Below, piece after piece: positions 40,249 through 49,982 of a stretch of DNA of 57,732 nt. The stretch's first letter is position 1. Each line of letters starts with the position of its first letter. The position numbers and the translations under genes are program-made. The stretch is from the NCBI GenBank assembly GCA_022510385.1, contig JAFLTQ010000018.1:1-57732 (forward strand), read 5' to 3'. The notes beneath the pieces are model-generated. The model was not told the DNA's origin. It did not search any database and saw only the letters and a program-made list of their open reading frames with translations. The DNA comes from Muribaculaceae bacterium. Its GTDB lineage: Bacteria > Bacteroidota > Bacteroidia > Bacteroidales > Muribaculaceae.

Positions 40249-41997
40249 ATGAAATATAAGAGTTATAAAGCCAAAATCTTAGGCTTAGCATTCTCAATCT
40301 TAGCCGGATGTTTCTCTCTGTTCGGAGAATCTTCGGAAAATCTTCCTAAAACAGAAATTTTAGGAAAGCAATATTATGTCTATAACGTCAAGCGCGGGGA
40401 ATCGGCATATGCTATAGCAAAACGTTTCGGATGGGATGTTGAAGAATTCCAACGGGTAAATCCCGAAGTTAAAGGAGAGCTTCATAAAGGGATGAAACTA
40501 TATTATCCGGTTGAAGAAGATCAAATCGCTTCTGAAACGGGTAATGATGTCAACGGTATAATAAAACACAGGGTTAAAAAAGGAGAAAATGTCTATAGCA
40601 TATCTCGACTCTATAACGTACCGTTAGAAGTGATATATAAAAGAAATCCTTACGCCCAAAGAGGAGTCAAATCGGGAGACATTGTGGAAATCCCGACTGA
40701 TGAAGTCAGACAATTAGCTTCCAATCAAAATCAAAAAGCAGACAAGAAAGAGTCAGACGAAAAAACCGTAGAGAAAAAAGAAAGACAGAATAAGGAAAAA
40801 AGAAAAGAGGCTTTTGAATCAAACGACGATAATAACAATAAAGGATCTCTCCCATTCAATATGCCGGAGGGAGGAAATATTTCTGTGGCTGGAGATGAAC
40901 CGGTCATTTCCGAGAACTCCGAAGACGAATTTATAGCAGATGGGATTATGCTTCAAGATTCAATTTCCTCTACCCTACCTGAAGAATTTTCCGGAGTAAA
41001 GATAGTTCTTTTGTTAGATGAACCAAATTCAAACAAAGATATCGATTTCACCCGTGGCGTTTTGGTGGCACTGTCAAAATTGAACGATCTTCCATATAAA
41101 GTCGGATTAAAAGTCATAGACGGAAGAGGAAGTTCTCTAAATATTACTGAAGAGCTGGATGATTTTGAACCTGACATTATTGTGACAACTGCCGATAAGG
41201 CATTCCCTTTATATTTGGTGGATTACGGGAATACCAATGAAGTGGAAATAGTAAATGTCTTCGACCTCAAGAATGATTTGTATGAGGAAAACAACTCAAT
41301 AATCCAGATACTCCCACCTTCATCTATTTATAACCACATAATAGCTGATCGCTATTTTAAGGATTACAAACGCCGAAAACTTATAATGGTGGGAGAAATA
41401 GATGATAATGATGGAGTGGCCCAGGAATTACAGCAATTATTTGGAGAAGAAGCTCGACAACTATCCCTTGAAGAATTTGGAAGCTTTGAGCCGGATATAA
41501 TGGAATCTTATATTATCTATTCGTATGCCACAAAAAAAGAAGAAGTAGGAGATTTCCTTACTAATGTCTCGACACTATCGGAGAATAATCCTGCTTTCTC
41601 ATTTCGTGTTATCGGAAGGTCGAACTGGATTGCCATGATAGATGATTTTGGCGATATGTTTCATGAGTATAATGTAAATTTCCCATCACGCGTTTGGTTG
41701 GATGAAAATTCGCAAGAATGGAAACTTTTTACAGAAAGCTACGAGTCATTATTTAATGGATTTCCGGTTAGATCAATTCCTAACTTTGCCGCAAGTGGAT
41801 TTGATATAACAAAATATTTCCTCCCCAAAATAGCTCAACAAAAAGGGAGAATGGATATTTCCACATTCCCCGAAATGGAGACTCTTCAAAGCGGTATCTA
41901 TCTGAATAGGGTTAATAATGGAGGGATGGTAAACGAAGCTGCTTATATTATTTCTTTCACACCGGATGGTAAAGTTGAAAAAAGAGTTGTAAGATGA
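40249..41997 (+). CDS. Lipoprotein with two LysM domains and a type 1 periplasmic-binding fold
   Basis: The 582-residue protein has a lipobox LAGC (C21), so it is probably anchored in the outer membrane. Two LysM repeats follow (about 42-87, VYNVKRGESAYAIAKRFG; about 103-150, HRVKKGENVYSISRLYN), which bind peptidoglycan. A charged low-complexity linker spans about 155-225. The C-terminal 340 residues look like a type 1 periplasmic-binding fold (GVKIVLLLDEP, FTRGVLVALSKLN), similar in layout to LppC/LpoA, the outer-membrane activators of peptidoglycan synthases. It overlaps the beta-barrel gene by four bases. The role in cell-wall control is an inference. Confidence 0.85.
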   Translation: MKYKSYKAKILGLAFSILAGCFSLFGESSENLPKTEILGKQYYVYNVKRGESAYAIAKRFGWDVEEFQRVNPEVKGELHKGMKLYYPVEEDQIASETGNDVNGIIKHRVKKGENVYSISRLYNVPLEVIYKRNPYAQRGVKSGDIVEIPTDEVRQLASNQNQKADKKESDEKTVEKKERQNKEKRKEAFESNDDNNNKGSLPFNMPEGGNISVAGDEPVISENSEDEFIADGIMLQDSISSTLPEEFSGVKIVLLLDEPNSNKDIDFTRGVLVALSKLNDLPYKVGLKVIDGRGSSLNITEELDDFEPDIIVTTADKAFPLYLVDYGNTNEVEIVNVFDLKNDLYEENNSIIQILPPSSIYNHIIADRYFKDYKRRKLIMVGEIDDNDGVAQELQQLFGEEARQLSLEEFGSFEPDIMESYIIYSYATKKEEVGDFLTNVSTLSENNPAFSFRVIGRSNWIAMIDDFGDMFHEYNVNFPSRVWLDENSQEWKLFTESYESLFNGFPVRSIPNFAASGFDITKYFLPKIAQQKGRMDISTFPEMETLQSGIYLNRVNNGGMVNEAAYIISFTPDGKVEKRVVR

Positions 41998-42674
41998 AAA
42001 GGCTTCTCTTGTTTTTTTTAAATCTATGCCTTGTGATTTGGCAACTACCGGCTCAAACCCACTATCAATCTAACGTTGCTATTGGGATTAAAGGTGGTAT
42101 GGATTTTTCAGAAGTTTTTTTTAATCCTCATGTAAAACAAAGTTTTCAACCCGGAGTCACTGCCGGATTGATGGTGAGATACGTGGAGGAAAATCACTTC
42201 GGACTGATCGGAGAATTGAATTTTGCTCAAAGAGGCTGGAAGGAAAATTTTGAGGAAGATCCTTTTAATTATAGTAAAGACCTGGATTACATAGATTTGT
42301 GTTTCCTTGCACATATTTTTTTCGGAAGACGGGCAAGATTCTTTTTTAATGCCGGCCCTCAGGTAGGATATTACCTTGGCGAACACACCAAGTCAAATTT
42401 TGACCCCTATAATATTGCCAATACTCCGGGATTCCCAAATATCAACCGAATAAATCAACAGATGATTGAGCCTATCAACATAAAGGTTGATTACGGTATT
42501 TCAGCCGGAATGGGAGGGGAATTTAATATCAACAGGCGAAATTCGATATTTGCCGAATGTCGGTTTTATTTCGGTTTGGCTAATATTTTCTCTACTAAAC
42601 GAGCAGACTATTTTAACGCATCAAATCAGATGAGCCTCTCAGCTACAATTGGCTATTGGTTCCGCGTCAAATAA
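41994..42674 (+). CDS. Small outer-membrane beta-barrel protein (PorT-like)
   Basis: The 226-residue protein has a signal peptide (about 1-21, ending LPAQ) and alternating-residue strands with the barrel marks NVAIGIKGGMDFSEVFF, AGLMVRYV, GLIGELNFAQRGW and a terminal strand LSATIGYWFRVK ending in a basic residue. The pattern matches the eight-stranded PorT/OmpW-like outer_membrane beta-barrel families of Bacteroidales. It is translationally coupled to the LysM lipoprotein (ATGA, 41994-41997). Together they may form one envelope unit. The gene converges on prfC with 37 bases between and no clear terminator. Confidence 0.82.
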   Translation: MKRLLLFFLNLCLVIWQLPAQTHYQSNVAIGIKGGMDFSEVFFNPHVKQSFQPGVTAGLMVRYVEENHFGLIGELNFAQRGWKENFEEDPFNYSKDLDYIDLCFLAHIFFGRRARFFFNAGPQVGYYLGEHTKSNFDPYNIANTPGFPNINRINQQMIEPINIKVDYGISAGMGGEFNINRRNSIFAECRFYFGLANIFSTKRADYFNASNQMSLSATIGYWFRVK

Positions 42675-42711
42675 ACCTCCCTCCACTTACGATTTAATCT
42701 TCATAGATTCG

Positions 42712-44295
42712 TTAGAATTCGCTTGTGAAGTGGAATCTAATTTTCGGGAAGTCATTCTGTGCCATTTGAAGCACATAATTGGAATCAGCCATAAAGACAT
42801 CCCTACCCTCTTTATCGGTTGCCATAAATTGGTGTTTTCTCTTCTTGAAGGCTTCCAAAGCTTCCTTATCATCGCTTTCAATCCAACAAGCCTTATACAT
42901 ACTCAACGGTTCCCAACGGCATTGTGCTCCATATTCATGTAACAAGCGATACTGTATTACCTCAAATTGAAGTTGTCCCACAGTACCGATGATTTTTCTA
43001 CCGTTAAACTGATTGGTGAACAATTGAGCCACTCCTTCATCCATTAGCTGCTTGATTCCCTTATCCAGTTGTTTTGCCTTCATGGGATCAGCATTTTCTA
43101 TATATTTAAACATCTCCGGAGAGAAAGATGGCAAACCCTTGAAATGAATACTCTCTCCCGAAGTAAGGGTATCCCCTATTTTAAAGTTGCCGGTATCAGG
43201 AATACCAACAATATCTCCCGGATAGGCTTCATCCACTATACTCTTTTTTTGAGCCATAAAAGCTGTCGGTGCTGCAAATTTCATCACTTTGTCGCTCCTG
43301 ACATGCTTATAGCCCACATTTCTCTCAAATTTTCCAGAACATATTTTTACGAATGCAATACACGATCTATGATTTGGATCCATATTAGCATGTATTTTAA
43401 ATACAAAACCTGAAAAGCTTTCTTCCTGAGGATCGACACGTCGCTCCTCTGCCTCTATTGGTTTAGGCGACGGAGCAATCTTTACAAAGCAATTCAACAA
43501 TTCTTTGACTCCGAAAGTATTTAATGCAGACCCGAAGAAAACAGGTGCTACTTTCCCTTCAAGATATTCATTCACATCAAATTCAGGATAAACCCCGTCA
43601 ATTAACTCGATATCTTCACGAAGTTTCTTTGCGTCTGCCTCTCCAACAAGTTCATCAACAAGCGGATTGTTTACATCATCAATTTCAACGCGCTCGCTTA
43701 TAGTCTGTTTCGATGGTGTGAAAAGATCCAATCCATGTTCGTAAAGGTTATAGACTCCTTTAAATTTAGCCCCGATATTTATTGGCCATGTAAGAGGCAC
43801 TACTTTAATCTTGAGCTCATTCTCCAACTCATCAAGTATATCAAAAGGATCTCGCCCCTCCCTGTCGAGCTTATTTACAAAGATGATAACAGGCGTATTT
43901 CTCATTCTACACACCTCCATTAATCTTCGTGTCTGAGTTTCGACTCCCTTTGCTACATCCACTACAATAATTACAGAGTCGACTGCCGTCAATGTCCTGA
44001 ATGTATCTTCAGCGAAATCCTGGTGGCCCGGAGTGTCAAGGATGTTGATCTTATATCCGTCATAATCAAATCCCATAACCGAAGTGGCTACGGATATACC
44101 ACGCTGTTTCTCTATCTCCATCCAGTCGGAGGTAGCGGTTTTCTTTATCTTGTTACTTTTGACGGCACCTGCCACATGAATTGCCCCTCCGAACAACAGA
44201 AGTTTTTCGGTCAATGTGGTTTTCCCCGCATCCGGGTGAGAGATAATTGCAAACGTCCTTCTCTTTTCTATTTCTTTTTTCAACTCCTCGTTCAT
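42712..44295 (-). CDS. prfC: Peptide chain release factor 3
   Basis: RF3 is a GTPase that recycles RF1 and RF2 from the ribosome after peptide release. The 527-residue protein has P-loop SHPDAGKTT (19-27), the RF3-type insert [15 protein letters not shown], switch [14 protein letters not shown], and NKLD (G4). The C-terminal domains end in [14 protein letters not shown] and [13 protein letters not shown]. The length fits E. coli RF3 (529). It overlaps the DUF4924 gene by four bases (44292-44295) and is the last gene of a four-gene minus-strand run. Confidence 0.96.
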   Translation of the reverse strand: MNEELKKEIEKRRTFAIISHPDAGKTTLTEKLLLFGGAIHVAGAVKSNKIKKTATSDWMEIEKQRGISVATSVMGFDYDGYKINILDTPGHQDFAEDTFRTLTAVDSVIIVVDVAKGVETQTRRLMEVCRMRNTPVIIFVNKLDREGRDPFDILDELENELKIKVVPLTWPINIGAKFKGVYNLYEHGLDLFTPSKQTISERVEIDDVNNPLVDELVGEADAKKLREDIELIDGVYPEFDVNEYLEGKVAPVFFGSALNTFGVKELLNCFVKIAPSPKPIEAEERRVDPQEESFSGFVFKIHANMDPNHRSCIAFVKICSGKFERNVGYKHVRSDKVMKFAAPTAFMAQKKSIVDEAYPGDIVGIPDTGNFKIGDTLTSGESIHFKGLPSFSPEMFKYIENADPMKAKQLDKGIKQLMDEGVAQLFTNQFNGRKIIGTVGQLQFEVIQYRLLHEYGAQCRWEPLSMYKACWIESDDKEALEAFKKRKHQFMATDKEGRDVFMADSNYVLQMAQNDFPKIRFHFTSEF

Positions 44296-44843
44296 CCCTC
44301 TAATTCCAATTCGTTATTGTAGTCTTTTTTATAATACATGGCAAGTATGGCAAGAAATTTCGATATCTGAGCGGTCGCCGCTTTTGTTTCTTCAGTTATC
44401 TCTTTTCCTTGTAGTCTCAATAGCAAAATACCATAGAGAGCATTGAAACAGGTTTCTATTTCCCCGGCTTTCTCTTCTCCTGATTTTGCTCTTAGTTCAA
44501 CTATTATGGGCAAAGTATGATAAAATTGTGCTGAATAGCTCGCATATTTATCCTCTTTTAATAAACGCCTGTGCAAATCTTCAAGTTGGATTATAACATT
44601 CTTATTAATTTGCAGATGACCTTTCTCTGCCACGCCCTCTCTTCTCATCATATCAATAAGAGACTCATACCATTCGGTCATCTCCTTGCGTTGCGTATCC
44701 GTCAAATCTTTATATTGATCTATGATTGAAACCTTAATCTTATCTATATCCAGAGAGTTGGCTCTTATCAGATCCTCTATCTGCCACATATATAGAAGAT
44801 ATTCAGCTATATTCTCTCTCTTTTTTACTGAAGCTGTAATCAT
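44292..44843 (-). CDS. DUF4924 family protein
   Basis: The 183-residue, all-helical, cytosolic protein has the family opening [19 protein letters not shown] and the end [13 protein letters not shown]. The function is unknown. The family is largely confined to Bacteroidota. It overlaps prfC by four bases and follows a lipoprotein gene by ten bases, in an operon with rlmD and prfC. A link with translation is suggested only by this context. Confidence 0.85.
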   Translation of the reverse strand: MITASVKKRENIAEYLLYMWQIEDLIRANSLDIDKIKVSIIDQYKDLTDTQRKEMTEWYESLIDMMRREGVAEKGHLQINKNVIIQLEDLHRRLLKEDKYASYSAQFYHTLPIIVELRAKSGEEKAGEIETCFNALYGILLLRLQGKEITEETKAATAQISKFLAILAMYYKKDYNNELELEG

Positions 44844-44853
44844 ATCTTAAATA

Positions 44854-46137
44854 TTATTCTTTAATACATCTCACTGAAAATGCATCCGCTTTGGAAGATG
44901 AAGCCGAAGGAGATATAGAAACCATTTCTCTTCCATATTGATCCTTCACTTGAAATGCCAGAACAGCAACTGCACCTCCTGTCATATTGCTTGATGGAGA
45001 ATTGCTCCAATAATTCCCCCATATACCACTCACACTTCCCATCAACATTGCATACGACCCATCAAAACGCGCTGCCGCCGGGAAATACATAGAAATATCA
45101 TCATTCACCATGAAATGCCAACCATAATTATAATCTGCAAGATCTATAACACCATCTCTATTTAAGTCTTCAACATTAAAAGCTTCAAAAGTAGATTCAT
45201 ATCCTCCGCTAACAGTGAAATCTCTGAACACATTAATCGGGGGAACTCGCCATCCTGCAGGTGACGGGTCATAACAAGTTTTTCTGCCAAGATTTATCGG
45301 ATCATTCCGGTCATCTTTTTTATCCCCATAAGGATTTCCCCATAAAGCGTCGTCACTATTATCCGGACATAGCCAGTCTCGTGTAGTTGAATAATGAGAA
45401 TTATTTGATAAACAGACAGTAGGATGGGAAATAGAATAGGCCAAATTGTTATTAATATCATTATCCGTGTCTGAATTGGCGATCTCAACTTTCGCACCTT
45501 TGATGTTATATATTTCTGCTCCTTTTGTGTATATATCGCCAGTCAGTGTGGCAGCTGCAGGAAATGGATCTTTGCGACCCCACTGATAGAGTAAACCATA
45601 TGAGGAAGGGTCTCCAGGATTATTAGTTAACGCCCCCAGATTCATATTCATCACTTCATATCCATTCCAAATTTCTATCCCTTCTATTGGCTCCTCCGGC
45701 ATCCATATATGCCAACTCCATTCAATTTCTTTCTTATCATTTAAGACAGCTATTAAAGCGTTTCCTCCAGCTTTTGAAACTTCAAAAACAACATAAGGAG
45801 AATCTTCTTCAATTAACTCCACCGATGTAATTATTCCCTTACCGGTTTGCCACACCAAGTCTGCAGTGACCGGTGAAATTTGCGGTGGAACCGGAAGACC
45901 TTCCCCTAAATTAAATTGATTGTCGGCTTTAAATTTATAGATTCCGGGTTGTTGGACAATATAGCAGTTGGCAAGTTCATCTTCGCTCAAATCTATTATC
46001 TTCTTTTCCTGATTATCAGAAGGGCTTTCTATGGGATCTTCCGTCGGATCTTCTATCTCCTTTGATTTGTCTTCACAAGAAGAAAAAATCAAAAAGCTTG
46101 ATAAAATCGTTAAAAAACAAAAAACTTCTTTCTTCAT
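44854..46137 (-). CDS. FISUMP-like surface lipoprotein with an EF-hand/dockerin-like loop
   Basis: The 427-residue protein has a lipoprotein signal with C21 (FSSC), followed by an acidic stretch (EDKSKEIEDPTEDPIE) that resembles the lipoprotein surface-export signal of Bacteroidota. The C-terminal half carries FISUMP-type marks: GLLYQWGRKDPFP, CYDPSPAGWRVPP, YWSNSPSS and FSVRCIKE, a carbohydrate- or adhesin-type fold. Inside it, D324-x-N326-x-D328-G-x-I-D332-x-x-D335 is a calcium-loop like that of dockerin repeats, but only one copy is seen. It lies 16 bases after rlmD and ten before DUF4924, an odd place for a cell-surface protein. The ligand is unknown. Confidence 0.8.
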   Translation of the reverse strand: MKKEVFCFLTILSSFLIFSSCEDKSKEIEDPTEDPIESPSDNQEKKIIDLSEDELANCYIVQQPGIYKFKADNQFNLGEGLPVPPQISPVTADLVWQTGKGIITSVELIEEDSPYVVFEVSKAGGNALIAVLNDKKEIEWSWHIWMPEEPIEGIEIWNGYEVMNMNLGALTNNPGDPSSYGLLYQWGRKDPFPAAATLTGDIYTKGAEIYNIKGAKVEIANSDTDNDINNNLAYSISHPTVCLSNNSHYSTTRDWLCPDNSDDALWGNPYGDKKDDRNDPINLGRKTCYDPSPAGWRVPPINVFRDFTVSGGYESTFEAFNVEDLNRDGVIDLADYNYGWHFMVNDDISMYFPAAARFDGSYAMLMGSVSGIWGNYWSNSPSSNMTGGAVAVLAFQVKDQYGREMVSISPSASSSKADAFSVRCIKE

Positions 46138-46153
46138 TTTTTTATATCTTTTA

Positions 46154-47659
46154 TTACCTTAATTCTAATCTTACAACATTCTCAACATGGTGGGTATGAG
46201 GAAACATATCTACAGGTTGCACTGCCGTCACTTTATATTTCTCATCCATCAAAGCTATGTCACGCGCCTGAGTTGCCGGATTACAACTTACATAAATAAT
46301 TTTCCGGGGATTTGTCTTTAAAATCATCTTTACTACATCTTCGTGCATTCCTGCCCTGGGCGGGTCCACTATCATTATGTCCGGTCGGCCATGCTTCTCG
46401 ATAAAGTCTTCATTTAAGACATCCTTCATATCGCCTGCAAAAAATTCCGTATTCTCAATACCATTGATTCTTGAATTAATTTTTGCATCATTAACAGCAT
46501 CCTCTACATATTCTATTCCAATCACCTTCTCAGCATTCCGAGCTACAAAATTCGCTATAGTACCAGTCCCGGTATACAAGTCATAGACTATAGGTTTTGT
46601 GTCTGTTGTGTTTGTTGTTTCTCCATCTGACAAACCTGCAAATTCAGCTACCTTGTTATATAAGGTTTCTGCTTGTTTTGAATTAGTCTGGTAAAAGGAT
46701 TTTGCGCTTATTCTGAATTTAAGATCCCCCATTTTTTCCTCTATATAGCCGGGTCCATGAAAGATCATCACCTCTTGATCTGCTATAGAATCATTTACTT
46801 TCTTGTTGATTACATAGACAAGGGTTGTGATTTCCGGAAAGCTTTCCTGTAGTTCTTTCATAAAATCGTAGGCTTCTGTTCCCGGAATAACCTTCTCTTC
46901 ATCTAAGTCGCCGAATACAAGACATACCATCAGCTCCCCCGTTGTGGTGGGTCTTATCATTATTGTTCTGAGAAAGCCTCGGTTTTCTTTGATATCATAA
47001 AAGGTATTTATCTCTTTTATTCTTGAACTATTATTCTCACGTTTTAAGGCTTCTTCATAAACAAAATTCCTTATTCTATCCCCTATTTCGCTTTGTAAAT
47101 AACAGTTTTCAATATGTAGCACTTTATCAAATGAACCCGGTATATGGAATCCCAAGGTATTATCACCCAAACTACACACTTTCTCCCCCCTCATTTCTTC
47201 CCAACTTCTCCATCTTCGATTTGAAAAAGTATATTCCATTTTATTCCTGTAACCCCATATGTCTGCAGATCCCAATGTCATCGGAATTTCAGGAATTTCT
47301 ACTTTCGCTATTCTCTCGAAAGCATCAACAACTTGCTGTCTCTTGAATTTCAACTGTTCAGTATATGGGATATGTTGCCATTTGCATCCTCCGCAATAAC
47401 CGAAATAGTCACACTTCGCTTCTATTCTTATCGGGGAGGGTTTTATCATTTTAGTGATATGACCTTCCGCATAACTGTTTTTCTTTTTATCTATTTTTAG
47501 ATTTACTATATCTCCGGGTGCACCATAAGGAATGAAAATCACAATAGGATGTTGATCTTCCTCTTTTAGTTTAATTCTGGCTATTGATTTCCCCTCTGCC
47601 GCTATGCCGGTGATTTCCACTCTTTCCAATTCAGGCAGTTCTTTTCTCTTCCTTCCCAT
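46154..47659 (-). CDS. rlmD: 23S rRNA (uracil-5-)-methyltransferase RlmD
   Basis: This RlmD/TrmA-family SAM enzyme methylates U1939 of 23S rRNA in E. coli. The 501-residue protein has a TRAM domain (about 10-70) and a [4Fe-4S] site at C83, C89, C92 and C162 that matches the spacing of E. coli RlmD. The SAM motif LYTGTGTIANFVARNAEKVIG, VDPPRAGMHEDVV and the catalytic cysteine in YVSCNPATQARD follow. Some members of the family methylate other uridines. It heads the operon rlmD-lipoprotein-DUF4924-prfC. Confidence 0.93.
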   Translation of the reverse strand: MGRKRKELPELERVEITGIAAEGKSIARIKLKEEDQHPIVIFIPYGAPGDIVNLKIDKKKNSYAEGHITKMIKPSPIRIEAKCDYFGYCGGCKWQHIPYTEQLKFKRQQVVDAFERIAKVEIPEIPMTLGSADIWGYRNKMEYTFSNRRWRSWEEMRGEKVCSLGDNTLGFHIPGSFDKVLHIENCYLQSEIGDRIRNFVYEEALKRENNSSRIKEINTFYDIKENRGFLRTIMIRPTTTGELMVCLVFGDLDEEKVIPGTEAYDFMKELQESFPEITTLVYVINKKVNDSIADQEVMIFHGPGYIEEKMGDLKFRISAKSFYQTNSKQAETLYNKVAEFAGLSDGETTNTTDTKPIVYDLYTGTGTIANFVARNAEKVIGIEYVEDAVNDAKINSRINGIENTEFFAGDMKDVLNEDFIEKHGRPDIMIVDPPRAGMHEDVVKMILKTNPRKIIYVSCNPATQARDIALMDEKYKVTAVQPVDMFPHTHHVENVVRLELR

Positions 47660-47693
47660 CGATATTTTTTCTCTTTTGCTATTTTTTCAATTG

Positions 47694-47701
47694 CAAAATT
47701 A
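47694..47701 (-). promoter_or_regulatory. Putative -7 element of the rlmD operon
   Basis: On the minus strand, TAATTTTG (47701-47694) matches TAnnTTTG, 34 bases before the rlmD start. No good -33 TTTG was found at the right spacing. Confidence 0.35.
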
Positions 47702-47803
47702 CTTAAACCGATGAATATTTATTTGTGTTATATAAAAAAAGAGAATCTTTTTCTTTTTCGGCACAATTATTGTATATACTTCTAAAAAATTAAAAACAAA
47801 TTT

Positions 47804-49840
47804 ATGACAACAGGTAAAATAGGGGTAACAACCGAAAATATATTCCCCGTAATTAAAAAATTTCTCTATAGTGACCATGAGATTTTTCTGAGAGAATTGG
47901 TAGCTAATGCAGTTGATGCAACCCAGAAACTCAAGACACTATATTCATTTGGCGATTACAAAGGTGAACTTGGAAACATGGATGTGAAAGTCTCTATCGA
48001 CAAAGATAAAGGCACTTTAACTGTTTCCGATCATGGTATTGGTATGGATGCCGAGGACATCGATAAATATATCAACCAGATAGCATTCTCCGGCGCTGAA
48101 GAATTTATTGCAAAATATAAAGATACTGCAAATTCCATAATAGGACATTTTGGACTTGGTTTCTATTCTGCTTTTATGGTTTCAAAGAAAGTGGAAATCC
48201 GTTCCCTTTCTTACAAAGAAGGAGCCAAAGGTGTGAAATGGGTTTGTGATGGCAGCCCTGAATATACCATGGAAGAAACTGAAAAAGCAGACCGGGGCAC
48301 AGACGTTATTCTTTATATAGATGATGAAGATAAGGAATTCCTTGAGCAAGCAAGGATTGACACTCTTCTCAAGAAATATTGCCGGTTCCTTCCTGTGCCG
48401 GTGATTTCCGGGAAAGAACAAGAATGGAAAGATGGGAAATATGTCGACACTGATAAAGACAAAATTGTCAATTCAACAGAACCACTTTGGACAAAAAAAC
48501 CGGCTGACCTTACAGATGAAGATTACCTCAATTTTTATCATGAGTTGATGCCGGGCAGTGAAGACCCGATGTTCTGGATTCACCTCAATGTCGACTATCC
48601 TTTCACTTTAACAGGTATCCTTTATTTCCCAAAAATAAAGACCAATTTCGATATTCAGAAAAACCGTATCCAACTCTATTGCAATCAGGTTTTTGTAACG
48701 GATCAAGTGGAAGGTGTGGTTCCCGAATTTATGACACTCATGCAGGGAGTGATTGATTCACCGGACATACCGCTAAATGTTAGCAGGAGTTATCTCCAGG
48801 CTGATTCTCAAGTGAAGAAAATTTCCTCCTATATCACTAAGAAACTCGCAGAAAGGCTCGAAAAAATGTTTAAAGACGACCGTAAGAGTTTCGAAGAAAA
48901 ATGGGATGAAATCAAGGTGTTCATTGAATATGGAATGCTCACGGATGAAAAATTCTATGAGCAGGCTAAGAAATTCTTCCTTTTGAAAGATGTGACAGGC
49001 AATTATTATACACTGGAAGAATACAAAACTTTAGTTGAAGCATCCCAAACTGACAAAGATAACTCGATAATCTATCTATACACGACAGATCCTACTGCTC
49101 AATTCACTTACGTAAAAGCAGCTGAAGACAAGGGGTACAATGTCTTGGTGATGGATGGTCAGCTTGATAATCACATTGTGGGATTCCTTGAGCAGAAACT
49201 TGAAAAAACCAGATTCGTCAGGGTTGACTCTGACATCCCGGAGAGACTCATCGTAAAAGAGGATTCTAAGGAAGCGGGTTTATCTCCGTTACAGACTGAT
49301 ATTATGAGTTCTATTTTCAAAAGTCAGATTCCTCCTATAGAAAAAACTAATTTCATAGTGACTTTTGCTGCTTTAGGTGAAAAAGCTGCTCCTGCAACTG
49401 TGACGCAGAATGAGTTTATGCGTCGTATGAAAGAGATGGCAGCAATGCAACCCGGAGGTGGATTCTATGGGGAACTACCGGATAGCTATGAAGTGATTGT
49501 CAATACCAATCAACCCTCTGTCAAGAAGATTATTGATGATTCCACAAAAGCTCTCGAATCGCAAGTTAATCCTATTCGGACGGAATTAGAGTCTCTTAAT
49601 AATGAGATGAGTCAGGCTCGTAAAGAAGCGACTGATAAGAAAGAAGAGGCTCCTGACCTATCAGAAAAAGAAAAGAAAGTGGCCGACCTACGCGATAAGG
49701 AAGTGGTTTTAATTTCTGAGTATGCCAATAATCAACCTATTGTGCGTCAGATAATAGACCTCGCTCTGTTGCAAAGTCATCTACTTTCCGGTGAATATCT
49801 TAATCAATTCATTAAAAGATCTGTAGAGCTACTAAAGTAA
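47804..49840 (+). CDS. htpG: Molecular chaperone HtpG (Hsp90)
   Basis: HtpG is the bacterial Hsp90. The 678-residue protein has the GHKL ATPase N-domain with FLRELVANAVDATQKL (the N-box E and N), DHGIGMDAEDI and GHFGLGFYSAFMVSKKVEI, then the middle domain with NRIQLYCNQVFVTD and the catalytic-arginine segment NVSRSYLQAD, and the C-terminal dimerisation domain. A hydrophilic insert (about 605-630, KKEEAPDLSEKEKK) lies near the C-domain. It stands alone, divergent from rlmD across 144 bases. No clear housekeeping promoter or CIRCE-like repeat is visible. Confidence 0.96.
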   Translation: MTTGKIGVTTENIFPVIKKFLYSDHEIFLRELVANAVDATQKLKTLYSFGDYKGELGNMDVKVSIDKDKGTLTVSDHGIGMDAEDIDKYINQIAFSGAEEFIAKYKDTANSIIGHFGLGFYSAFMVSKKVEIRSLSYKEGAKGVKWVCDGSPEYTMEETEKADRGTDVILYIDDEDKEFLEQARIDTLLKKYCRFLPVPVISGKEQEWKDGKYVDTDKDKIVNSTEPLWTKKPADLTDEDYLNFYHELMPGSEDPMFWIHLNVDYPFTLTGILYFPKIKTNFDIQKNRIQLYCNQVFVTDQVEGVVPEFMTLMQGVIDSPDIPLNVSRSYLQADSQVKKISSYITKKLAERLEKMFKDDRKSFEEKWDEIKVFIEYGMLTDEKFYEQAKKFFLLKDVTGNYYTLEEYKTLVEASQTDKDNSIIYLYTTDPTAQFTYVKAAEDKGYNVLVMDGQLDNHIVGFLEQKLEKTRFVRVDSDIPERLIVKEDSKEAGLSPLQTDIMSSIFKSQIPPIEKTNFIVTFAALGEKAAPATVTQNEFMRRMKEMAAMQPGGGFYGELPDSYEVIVNTNQPSVKKIIDDSTKALESQVNPIRTELESLNNEMSQARKEATDKKEEAPDLSEKEKKVADLRDKEVVLISEYANNQPIVRQIIDLALLQSHLLSGEYLNQFIKRSVELLK

Positions 49841-49893
49841 TGAAAGGTTCCAAAAATGATTCTATTTAAATTTTTGTGAACCATGATAATTAA

Positions 49894-49930
49894 TGAGGAT
49901 GCATCTCTTGAGTGATGCATCCTCACATTT
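49894..49930 (+). terminator. Terminator-like hairpin after htpG
   Basis: A perfect 12-bp stem (49894-49905 with 49914-49925, core GAGGATGCATC) has an eight-base loop. Only CATTTT follows, so the T tract is weak. It lies between convergent htpG and fumarase. Confidence 0.68.
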
Positions 49931-49982
49931 TATATCTCAAATTAAGCTTTCCTTTTTAATAAAAGGAGTAATAAACAATTGC

